Source: Bacteroidales bacterium (GTDB taxonomy: Bacteria > Bacteroidota > Bacteroidia > Bacteroidales > UBA3824). Taken from it: DNA of 44,180 nt. The notes below the pieces were generated by a model. It worked only from the letters and a program-made list of their open reading frames with translations, was not told the DNA's origin and did not search any database. Positions 15,601 to 21,871 of the stretch are shown here, one piece after another. The stretch is taken from NCBI GenBank assembly GCA_017543645.1, contig JAFYFR010000123.1, positions 1 to 44,180 on the forward strand, written 5' to 3'. Within the stretch, counting starts at the first letter, position 1; each line of letters begins with the position of its first letter. The position numbers were made by a program, and so were the translations under genes.

Positions 15601-18253
15601 TAGTCCAGTAGCAATATTCGGTAAGTGTTGTGGCTGGCAGCTCAGGCGCGGAAACCAACGACTTACATTCCCTAAACAATCCTCCAAAGCAATAGTTGCA
15701 CGGAATTTTGGTTGTGGTGCATGTCTTGTCGATGAGGCTCATGATATTGCCCGATGCCGATAATGAGCCGGTCATTACAAACTTGCGGTATTCTCCGTCG
15801 TTGCCGCCGGTGGAAAAGCCTGTGGGGTTGTCGCCACGGAAATAAACACAGTCACCTGCGTCGAGTTTTAAAAGGTAGTTTTCTGACAGAGAATTCCATG
15901 TAACCTTGTCGTAAGAGTACTCTACGTTAACATCGCCCATGTTTGTAAGCTTTACCGTAGATGCGTCCTGATTGGAGTAGAGGCATAGGTATTTGGTGGG
16001 GTCTCCGATGTTTTCGCCTATCTCAACCGACAGTATCACGTCGTCGTTGGGCATTACCATGGAATATGTGTTGTTGCTGAGAGCAGTTATAGTCACCTTT
16101 TCGCCTTTTGAAGTAACGGCGTTTACTGCTGTTATATGCAGTTCGGGGTCTTCGGGCTGTGTGGTGGTGAACTCGGTTGTGGAGGCATACGATATGTTTT
16201 CCCAATTAGAGATGGTGATATATTCTTTTGAGTCCTCTGCTATGGTAACGTTATGTGGATTGTAGAGCCAGCCGGAGGGGACGCGGGATCTATTGTCGTA
16301 AGAGGTGGTGATGACCCAACTGAGAGACTCGGGGCAGAAGAATTTACCCTCAGCGGCAACACCTATAACCCAATTCCATGTACTACCTTCCTGACTTCTC
16401 TCTCCATTTTTATCCCACGCTTTTAGAGCAACCTTTAGGTATTTCAGACTTGTGCAACCGTTGAACATGTCGCGGTAGCAGTCGTATGCACCCTGTTCTG
16501 CTGGTAGGTATGGGGCTTTCTCCAAAGATGTGCATGAATAGAACATTCCTTTGTAGCATTGGTTTTGCAATGTAGTGGCAGGAAGGTCGAATACGTCAGT
16601 TAATGATGCGCATCCTTCAAACATATACTTGTAACAACCATCTTTCAGAGTCATTGCCGGGAGTTCGGGCATCTTGGTAATTCTTGTGTAGCCGAACATG
16701 TATCGGTAGCATTGGTTAGCCAATGTAGTGGCGGGCAGTTTGGGTGCTGATACAAGCGATGTACAATTGGCGAACAAAGCATAGAAGCACAGTTCGCATG
16801 GAACTACTCTTGATTTGCATGTGGGGTCGATGAGGCTCATGATGTTGCCTGATGCGGATATGGAGCCGGTCATTACAAACTGCCGGTATGAGTTTTTGGC
16901 ATCGGAATTAGAAAAAGTAGTCGGGTTGTAACCTCGGAAAAAAATATTCTGCCCTTGGTCGAACTCTAAGAGCTGGTTGTCCTTGATTCTCGACCAGTTT
17001 TGTTTGTCGTATGAGTATTCTACATTAACGCTGCCGAGGTTGGTGAGTTGTATGGTGGATCCGTCTTGGTTGGCGGTAAAGCAGAGGTAGTCGGTTTGGT
17101 CTATAACCTTTTCACCTATTTCAACTGAGAGAATCACGTCGTCGTTTGGCATTACCATGGAGTATGAATTGTTGCTGAGTGCTGATACTGGCACTTTTTC
17201 GCCGTTTGCTGTAACAGCGTTTACTGCGGTTATTTGTAACGTGGCATCTTCGGGCTGGGTGGTGGTGAAGGTGGTGGAAGATGTAAAGGATATGTCTTTC
17301 CAATTCTTGATGGTGATATAGTCTTTGGATTCTTCTTCTATGGTAACGCTGTGAGGATTGTAGAGCCAGCCGGAGGGGACGCGGGATCTATTGTCGTAAG
17401 AGGTGGTGGTGACCCAACTGAGAGACTCGGGGCAGAAGAATTTACCCTCAGCGGCAACACCTATAACCCAATTCCATGTACTACCTTCCTGACTCCTCTC
17501 TCCATTTTTATCCCACGCTTTTAGAGCAACCTTTAGGTATTTCAGACTTGTGCAACCGTTGAACATGTCGAGGTAGCAATCGTATGCGCCCTCTTCTGCA
17601 GGCAGGTAGGGCGCGTTCTCTAACGAGGTGCATTGTTTGAACATAGACCGATAACAAGATGGTAGCAATGTGGTGGCTGGCAGGTCTTTCGCTATTGTTA
17701 GTGATGCGCAGTTATAAAACATTCCCCAGTAGCAACTCTCTTTCAGAGTCATGGCAGGCAGTTCGGGCATGACCATTATGCCTGATGAGGAGAACATGTT
17801 GTTGTAGCAGTTGTTCGTAAGCGTTGTGGCTGGAAGCATTGGCGCGCCTTCGAGTGCTGTGCAACTTAGAAATAGACGAGTGAAACACCAATCGCATGGT
17901 ATTTTCTTTGACTGGCAGTCTGGGTCGATGAGGCTCATCACTGATCCCGAGCCATGGAAGCTGCCGGTCATCACAAAATAGCGGTAGTCTTTGTCTGATG
18001 TGGAGAATCCAGAAGGGTTGTCGCCCCTGAGGTAGATGCGCATGTCCTCGTCCATCTCTATTACTTGATTGTAAGCGAGGGTGCTCCAGTTGGTCTTGTC
18101 GAAAGAGTATTCTACATTTACCGAACCCGAACCTTGGCTGGAGAGTTTTAATGTAGAGCCGTCCTGATTGGAAACGAAGCTCAGGTAGTCTTGCGCCGAT
18201 GCTGTGGCGATGGCCAAGGCGCAGAGTATTATGGTGGTGAAAATCTTTTTCAT
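12635..18253 (-). CDS. Giant T9SS-exported BspA-like repeat surface protein
   Basis: From the Met at 18253 the protein has 1,872 residues; the longer form starting at 18307 would overlap the upstream lipoprotein gene and lacks a signal peptide, whereas 18253 opens directly on MKKIFTTIILCALAIATASA. Three long units of about 366 residues follow, each with a SNQD-x-ST-x-L strand, a YSxDKxxW segment and four to five leucine-rich-like repeats of the type MFxxCTSL-xxAPxLPATTL-xxxCY. A PKD/Ig-like stretch follows, then a fourth shorter unit. The C-terminus (LYPNPAKAYQPV to KFIVQ) is a type A T9SS sorting domain, so the protein should be secreted and attached to the cell surface. Such BspA-like repeats often bind host or bacterial ligands. 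Two units share a nearly identical 216-bp block. Confidence 0.85.
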   Translation of the reverse strand: MKKIFTTIILCALAIATASAQDYLSFVSNQDGSTLKLSSQGSGSVNVEYSFDKTNWSTLAYNQVIEMDEDMRIYLRGDNPSGFSTSDKDYRYFVMTGSFHGSGSVMSLIDPDCQSKKIPCDWCFTRLFLSCTALEGAPMLPATTLTNNCYNNMFSSSGIMVMPELPAMTLKESCYWGMFYNCASLTIAKDLPATTLLPSCYRSMFKQCTSLENAPYLPAEEGAYDCYLDMFNGCTSLKYLKVALKAWDKNGERSQEGSTWNWVIGVAAEGKFFCPESLSWVTTTSYDNRSRVPSGWLYNPHSVTIEEESKDYITIKNWKDISFTSSTTFTTTQPEDATLQITAVNAVTANGEKVPVSALSNNSYSMVMPNDDVILSVEIGEKVIDQTDYLCFTANQDGSTIQLTNLGSVNVEYSYDKQNWSRIKDNQLLEFDQGQNIFFRGYNPTTFSNSDAKNSYRQFVMTGSISASGNIMSLIDPTCKSRVVPCELCFYALFANCTSLVSAPKLPATTLANQCYRYMFGYTRITKMPELPAMTLKDGCYKYMFEGCASLTDVFDLPATTLQNQCYKGMFYSCTSLEKAPYLPAEQGAYDCYRDMFNGCTSLKYLKVALKAWDKNGERSQEGSTWNWVIGVAAEGKFFCPESLSWVITTSYDNRSRVPSGWLYNPHNVTIAEDSKEYITISNWENISYASTTEFTTTQPEDPELHITAVNAVTSKGEKVTITALSNNTYSMVMPNDDVILSVEIGENIGDPTKYLCLYSNQDASTVKLTNMGDVNVEYSYDKVTWNSLSENYLLKLDAGDCVYFRGDNPTGFSTGGNDGEYRKFVMTGSLSASGNIMSLIDKTCTTTKIPCNYCFGGLFRECKSLVSAPELPATTLTEYCYWTTFAGSGITEVPELPAFTLQKGCYRAMFSQCTNLNKVPENLLPTTTLAAECYHYMFEGCTSLRRAPYLPAETLADYCYYQMFTGCSSLEYLSVGLKSWSEDVQGSYPYTYVNDWGFQKPVYHNNLDNWVEGVSATGTFICLETLTLETGINRVPSGWLYNPHYVYVADDSKDYITLSPEYEYVSSTSKVTFTVADRTGEDLFAKAWAVTADGDSIEATLSGNTTMEFDMPNHDVTLTVKYNYKESKITTNDYIIKVAKSAYYNDKVSFWLESDYCYKVNSITVTSGENTIDYTEADGVYTFVMPMEDVNINIDYDSYTLYNSYLINDDETVHQCANSRKVEAIKPERATEAYWDFGETHTKDAIIGDRTAPTTTFSNLYGTNTFVWTVKGDHCEMSEQITIINESVIPNVETYKETCDGTATIKANSLKEGEYCYWAKGNTTINTEDPDILSVSNLALDHNYYYYITYNDYCRDTVTIDIVNNHIEAGIIGSNPRTVNVSTTTLEAASLSMYGSTASGLWSNDDILVTIETPSNPVTAISGLENNQSYTFTYTASKGECKSKAEVVVNVDFSSCPVSASIPHATLKGLPGAVKIGDSFKLSITMETGYSLTHLEVNNKPVEVTGKEVTITVPEVKYISITGGAESVKGYLHFSNTQAASSTIKLDNHGGNDPNIEYMINHIPGWHQLDESGEITLKSSDTIYLRGNNESGFSKSETEYSRFVLSHPGFKAGGSVMSLLFNGEEYDGLPSEYCFYSLFRDCENLVTAPELPAKILREYCYARMFENCTSLQKPQDLLPAVSLEDHCYYNMYAYSGIKYTPMIQAVMYADHGMGYMFAGCADLDSVNCTFVNWLDDATENWLAGVAPEGKFVNTYLVENHYLGPSRIPEGWTTAEGTPYTGKIYTPVEALPESEDAAVTLYPNPAKAYQPVTLAINGYSGDAAVTIVNASGAQAAFVRCHDGRATVSLPSGSYFGRCTFNGKIIYFKFIVQ
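16257..16472 (-). repeat. Near-identical intragenic repeat, copy A
   Basis: These 216 bases match 17355-17570 at 214 positions (offset 1,098 bp, or 366 codons). Flanking sequence of the same two units is clearly more diverged. The repeat encodes the end of the leucine-rich block and the start of the following linker. Confidence 0.85.
17355..17570 (-). repeat. Near-identical intragenic repeat, copy B
   Basis: This is the partner of 16257-16472, in direct orientation and in the same reading frame. Only two substitutions were found by eye, which points to recent duplication or gene conversion inside the gene. Confidence 0.85.
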
Positions 18254-18263
18254 GGCGTGATAG

Positions 18264-18980
18264 TTATTTATAAAATATGTCGGATGTGTATTTAGAGCCG
18301 TTGGCAACGATTTCTACCATAAAGTAGTATTGCTGCGAGTTGTCGATGTCCTCGAACAGAGCGGTGAAGCCACCGTCTTCGTCGTCGGTTTTGGTACATT
18401 CTGCCACATGGTCGTAGTAGATGTTGCCAATGAAGTATTCTTTTAGTGCCGCGTGGCAGTATATCTCGCAGTCGGTGTCGGAAGTGTTGTTGAAAGTGCC
18501 GGTGATGGTGATGATTTTGGACGAATAGTCGGTTCTTTCTGTGATTTCCACGTCCAGTGGCTCTGTGGTTAGGGTGAATATTTCGGATGTGCAGGCCAAG
18601 TCGGTGTATTTGTGCTTGCAGGCGAGCTTGTAGAAGTATTCGGTGCCGGGCCTCAGGCAGTAGAGACTTGCTGTAATAACGCTGTCGCTAACCTCGGCAG
18701 GGCCGAAGAGGTTCATGTCGTTTTTGTCGTCGCCGTAATATATGGTTAGTTCGTCGAAGTCTTCGGCGTTGCACACTTTGTTGTCAACCGAAATTGACAC
18801 ATCGGCGGTGTTGAACGAAATGAAACCGGCTTTGGAGCTCACAAAGCACTTGTTTTTGGCTCTGAAGTTCTTCTGGTGGTTTTCCACCACGCCTTTTTCA
18901 GAGAACACCTCCTCGTCGTCGGGATACTGGCACCCCACTGCGGCAAAGACCAATGCTATTATTATTGCTATCTTTTTCAT
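18264..18980 (-). CDS. FN3-like lipoprotein
   Basis: The protein has 238 residues. The N-terminus (MKKIAIIIALVFAAVGCQYPDDEE) is an SPII signal with lipobox AVGC; Asp/Glu residues after the Cys resemble surface-export signals of Bacteroidota lipoproteins. The rest looks like one or two beta-sandwich domains; the segment TEYFYKLACKHKYTD is typical of fibronectin type III-like strands. I recognise no enzyme motif. It ends 10 bases before the start of the T9SS repeat protein and begins 32 bases after the barrel protein gene, so it belongs to the same operon and may anchor or present the surface protein (inference). Confidence 0.7.
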   Translation of the reverse strand: MKKIAIIIALVFAAVGCQYPDDEEVFSEKGVVENHQKNFRAKNKCFVSSKAGFISFNTADVSISVDNKVCNAEDFDELTIYYGDDKNDMNLFGPAEVSDSVITASLYCLRPGTEYFYKLACKHKYTDLACTSEIFTLTTEPLDVEITERTDYSSKIITITGTFNNTSDTDCEIYCHAALKEYFIGNIYYDHVAECTKTDDEDGGFTALFEDIDNSQQYYFMVEIVANGSKYTSDIFYK

Positions 18981-19012
18981 TTTGTTTGTCGTTTATGTAA
19001 ATGTCGTTAATG

Positions 19013-20153
19013 CTAATATTTTGCTTTGTATTTTGGGAAGAAGAAGTGCAGACCTACGCAGGCGTCGGTGAAATCTTTGTCGCCCATGATTTTGATGATG
19101 CCTGCCGACAGTGCTATTGGCTTGAACGGGTACAGCACTATGCCGCCCTCTATCGCCGCGCCTTCGGATGTGCCGGGGGTGTAGGAGCTTCCTTCGTATT
19201 TGTACACGTTGCTGTAGGTGCCGTATCCGCCGCTGCAGTATACCGAAATAGGTCTTATAATGCGCACGATAACGCCGAGAGTTCCAGTGTAGGCGTGGCA
19301 GCCCTCGTTGTCGGATGCGCGGTACTGACGCTCCGACAGCAGCGAAGTGCGTTTTTCAGGTGTGTCGCCAAAGTTCTGTGCTGTGTAGAGGTTGGTGTGC
19401 AGGTTCATAATCCATCCTACGCGTCCGAAAAGCTCCGAAAACGTAAGTCCGAGATTCATTTTCGGTGTGTATGTGAATCCGAACATGAAGGTTTTGGAGA
19501 ATTGGCGTTTGAGCCGGAATGTATACTCTTGCTTGTCGCCTTCGCCGAGAGTGAATGTAGTGTTGATGCTTTTTTGCTTCCAGCCGCTATTTGTTGTTAT
19601 GGTGTTGATTTGGTATAAGCCGAGTCCCTTTGTCGGTATTTTGGAGCTGGGGTCGTATTGGAAATATTTGGTTTCAGCACCAAAATGGGTCATGCTTATT
19701 GTAGGACTGTATTTTTTCGGAACGTTGGTCTTGATAATGAATTGTCCGAAATTGAACTTGACCTCGCGCGACTCGTCGGCTGTGCCGCCGAAGGTGAAAG
19801 TTTCGGATTTGACATTTTGGCAAATTACGTAATAGGAGTAAGGATTACCCTTGTCGAGGGTAATGTCGCCGCAAGGCTCGGTTTTGATGAATTTGCCCGC
19901 CGGGGTCATGATTGTAACCTCGGCTCCGGGGTTCGAAGAAATTCTGAGGTGTACCTGCTCGAGGTTCTTGATAACGAAACTCTTTTCAAAGTTTTTTTGG
20001 TTGTCGGAGCTGAAGATGTTGACATTCTCTGCCGTAGAAAACTCCGGATTCGGCGGCAGTTTGGTGAGGTCGTTTTCCTGCCCTAAGGCGTTAAGTGATG
20101 TAAAGAATAGTAGAATATATATATATATATATTGTTAAGCGTGGTTTACTCAT
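19013..20153 (-). CDS. PEGA-like / outer-membrane-barrel protein, out of frame with its signal peptide (probably phase-variable)
   Basis: The long open frame reads through 19013-20134 but has no start codon before the internal Met at 19909, far inside the conserved-looking coding region. An ATG at 20153 begins MSKPRLTIYIYIY, an ideal signal-peptide start, but enters a pure (AT)9 tract (20115-20132) and leaves it in the wrong frame, stopping soon after. With ten (or seven) AT units the frames join and give a signal peptide ending NALGQ and a protein of 380 (or 378) residues. The mature part has a PEGA-like beta domain (near ISSNPGAEVTIMTPAG) and a C-terminal barrel-like half ending HFFFPKYKAKY. 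It is the first gene of the surface-protein/caspase operon. Alternatives: a genuine frameshift mutation or an error in the repeat count of the assembly. Confidence 0.7.
20115..20132. repeat. (AT)9 simple sequence repeat in a signal-peptide codon stretch
   Basis: Nine pure AT units lie between the ATG at 20153 and the rest of the barrel-protein gene. They encode alternating Ile and Tyr in the hydrophobic core of the signal peptide. A change of one unit shifts the frame by two bases, and a gain of one unit restores the full gene. Confidence 0.9.
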
Positions 20154-20203
20154 AATATTTCTTTATTAATGATAATATTGGTTTTTGCGATTTTTTTGTA
20201 AGC

Positions 20204-20211
20204 CAAAATTA
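20204..20211 (-). promoter_or_regulatory. Possible -7 element of the surface-protein/caspase operon
   Basis: The minus strand reads TAATTTTG, an exact TAnnTTTG match about 50 bases before the ATG at 20153. No good TTTG lies 19-21 bases upstream. A second exact match, TATATTTG, lies at 20325-20318, with a (TA)6 tract (20282-20293) between the two. Confidence 0.4.
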
Positions 20212-20333
20212 CGAAATAAAATTAAAAGTCAGATAAGATTTTTTAACTTTTTTGTAATTCTTTTAACTTTTGCCCACACCTTATATATATATAGTAACAT
20301 TAGGAGGAAAACACCTTCAAATATATTATACAT

Positions 20334-20903
20334 TTACTGCTTCCTTCCCGCAATTTCGTCGCGGACTTTGGAGGCGAACTCGTAGTCTTCGCGGGCTATC
20401 GCCTTGTGGAGCATCTCTTTGAGTTCGCGAATGGTGAGGCCTTCGAGCTTAGGCGAGTCGAACGATTCGTCGCCCGGAGCAGTCCATTCAAATCCCGCCT
20501 TATCCAAAACGTGTTCGTAAGTGTATATTGGACAGGAGAATTTGAGCGCGAGGGCAACGGCGTCGCTGGTGCGTGCGGGAATGCGTATGTAGTCGTCCTC
20601 GCTGCTGCCGGTGGTGTAGCATACTATCTCGGCGTAGAAAATCCCGTGGTCTACATTAGAAATCACCACCTCTTTGAGGTCTATAGTAAAAGCAGAAGCT
20701 ATGCTGAAAATAAGGTCGTAGACCAACGGCCGCACTGTTACAAGGCCTTCAAGCTGTATTGCTATTGCCTGAGCCTCGCTGAGGCCGATAACTACGGGCA
20801 GTTTGCGCACACCGTCTTTCTCCGAAAGAATCAGAGTGTACGCAGGCGATTCGGGATTCGACTGGTTGGCTACACCGCTTACTATCAAAGGAATTTTTTC
20901 CAT
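20334..20903 (-). CDS. Bifunctional nuclease (BFN/DUF151) with UVR motif
   Basis: From the Met at 20903 the protein has 189 residues; a start at 20999 would lie upstream of the TATATTTG promoter element and encode a Lys/Phe-rich tail-like leader, so it is rejected. Residues 1-130 are a BFN domain (MEKIPLIVSGV, then LPVVIGLSEAQAIAIQLEG and IRIPARTSDAVALALKF). Residues 155-188 carry a UvrB/UvrC interaction motif (IRELKEMLHKAIAREDYEFASKVRDEI). BFN proteins show RNase and DNase activity in some bacteria; the UVR motif suggests contact with DNA repair or Clp-type partners. The gene is divergent from rplU. Confidence 0.88.
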   Translation of the reverse strand: MEKIPLIVSGVANQSNPESPAYTLILSEKDGVRKLPVVIGLSEAQAIAIQLEGLVTVRPLVYDLIFSIASAFTIDLKEVVISNVDHGIFYAEIVCYTTGSSEDDYIRIPARTSDAVALALKFSCPIYTYEHVLDKAGFEWTAPGDESFDSPKLEGLTIRELKEMLHKAIAREDYEFASKVRDEIAGRKQ

Positions 20904-20932
20904 ACTTATGCTTTTTCTCAAAGTAACATTAG

Positions 20933-20940
20933 CAAATATA
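20933..20940 (-). promoter_or_regulatory. -7 element of the bifunctional nuclease gene
   Basis: TATATTTG on the minus strand lies 30 bases before the start codon at 20903. The -33 box is not clear. Confidence 0.45.
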
Positions 20941-20992
20941 CAAAAAAAAATTATACAATTTGTTTTTTTTTGCGAAAAAGATAAAAAAAGAG

Positions 20993-21023
20993 TTTGCAAA
21001 AAAAGAAAAACTCAATATCTTTG
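20993..21023 (+). promoter_or_regulatory. Promoter of the rplU operon
   Basis: TTTG (20993-20996), exactly 19 bases, then TATCTTTG (21016-21023). This is a textbook Bacteroidota promoter; transcription would start near 21029, leaving a leader of about 85 nt. Confidence 0.85.
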
Positions 21024-21045
21024 CGCCCGAAAAATATAGTAATCA

Positions 21046-21096
21046 TTAGCCGAGGTCAATTAAAAGCGATAGCCGCAAGGCTACCACCCGAGCTAA
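21046..21096 (+). promoter_or_regulatory. Structured rplU leader, candidate ribosomal-protein autoregulatory element
   Basis: The leader folds by eye into a 10-bp outer stem with single-A bulges (21046-21056 with 21086-21096) enclosing an inner 5-bp hairpin with a GCAA tetraloop (21070-21083). It ends 16 bases before the rplU start codon. Such structures upstream of ribosomal protein genes often bind the encoded protein; that role here is inference. Confidence 0.55.
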
Positions 21097-21112
21097 CAAA
21101 CATTTAACAATT

Positions 21113-21424
21113 ATGTACGCAATAGTAGAAATCGCAGGTCAACAGTTTAAAGTTGAAAAAAGCAAGAAAGTTTATGTGCACCGTCTGCACAGCGAAGAAG
21201 GCGAAAACATCAGTTTTGAGAACGTTTTGCTCGTAGACAACGACAACGACGTAAAAGTAGGTGCTCCCTACGTGTCTGGTGCTAAGGTAGAGGCAAAAAT
21301 CCTCAAACACCTCAAAGACGACAAAGTGGTTGTTTTCCACAAGAAACGCAGAAAAGGCTACGCAGTAAAGAGAGGACACCGTCAGTACCTCACACAAATT
21401 CTCATCGAAGACATCAATCTTTAG
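21113..21424 (+). CDS. rplU: 50S ribosomal protein L21
   Basis: The 103-residue protein begins MYAIVEIAGQQFKVEKSKKVYVHRL, the conserved L21 start, and has the C-terminal KKRRKGYAVKRGHRQ segment that contacts 23S rRNA. Length is normal. It is the first gene of rplU-rpmA, with a strong promoter and a structured leader, and is followed by rpmA after 58 bases. Confidence 0.97.
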   Translation: MYAIVEIAGQQFKVEKSKKVYVHRLHSEEGENISFENVLLVDNDNDVKVGAPYVSGAKVEAKILKHLKDDKVVVFHKKRRKGYAVKRGHRQYLTQILIEDINL

Positions 21425-21482
21425 TAGTGTCTCCGGCGATAGTTAATCAAAATTATTGTTAATCAGAAAAAAGTAGAAAGAG

Positions 21483-21755
21483 ATGGCACATAAGAAAGGT
21501 GTCGGCAGTTCGCGCAACGGCCGTGAATCACACAGCAAACGCTTAGGCGTAAAGAAATTTGGAGGCGAATTTGTAAAAGGCGGAAACATCATTATCCGTC
21601 AGCGCGGTACAAAACATTATCCGGGCGTAAATGTAGGAATGGGAAAAGATCATACCCTTTTTGCATTGACCGAAGGAACTGTTCAGTTCCAAATTAAAGG
21701 TAAAGACAAAAGCTACGTAAACGTTATACCTTTGGCAGCTGCTACACAAGAGTAA
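21483..21755 (+). CDS. rpmA: 50S ribosomal protein L27
   Basis: The 90-residue protein begins [29 protein letters not shown], so it has the short mature-type N-terminus that reaches the peptidyl-transferase centre, without the cleavable extension known in Firmicutes. [15 protein letters not shown] and [12 protein letters not shown] are family signatures. It lies between rplU and serS; a hairpin at 21780-21813 follows. Confidence 0.97.
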   Translation: MAHKKGVGSSRNGRESHSKRLGVKKFGGEFVKGGNIIIRQRGTKHYPGVNVGMGKDHTLFALTEGTVQFQIKGKDKSYVNVIPLAAATQE

Positions 21756-21779
21756 CGTTTAGGTTAACACATGGTATTG

Positions 21780-21818
21780 CTCCCAAGTTGTATTTGTTTC
21801 AGCAGCTTGGGAGTTTGT
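21780..21818 (+). terminator. Hairpin after rpmA, weak terminator or attenuator
   Basis: An 11-bp stem with one G-T pair (21780-21790 with 21803-21813) is followed by a poor T tract (TTTGTGTTT). It may reduce, rather than stop, transcription into serS, for which no separate promoter was seen. Confidence 0.55.
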
Positions 21819-21871
21819 GTTTAATTAAATGTCAATCAAGGATATACAATTAACTTAAAAGTGAAATAGTC

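Noticed and set aside
14900..18250. CRISPR-like regular repeats
   Set aside because: The repetition comes from protein repeats (CTSL-PATTL units) with variable spacing and codon-level divergence inside one reading frame.
19001..19618. 205-codon plus-strand frame opposite the barrel-protein gene
   Set aside because: It is the antisense shadow of a well supported gene, with Cys- and Val-rich composition typical of such shadows and no domain.
19013..19909. Barrel-protein gene starting at the Met at 19909
   Set aside because: Coding-like sequence with a PEGA-like motif and a signal-peptide-like tail continues upstream of this Met, so it is not the natural start. The gene is reported to 20153 with the frame break.
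20301..20307. TAGGAGG, a strong Shine-Dalgarno-like sequence on the plus strand
   Set aside because: No start codon or open frame of useful length follows at a suitable distance, and Bacteroidota rarely use such sites.
20406..20984. 192-codon plus-strand frame opposite the bifunctional nuclease
   Set aside because: Antisense shadow of a conserved gene; it also runs across the nuclease promoter.
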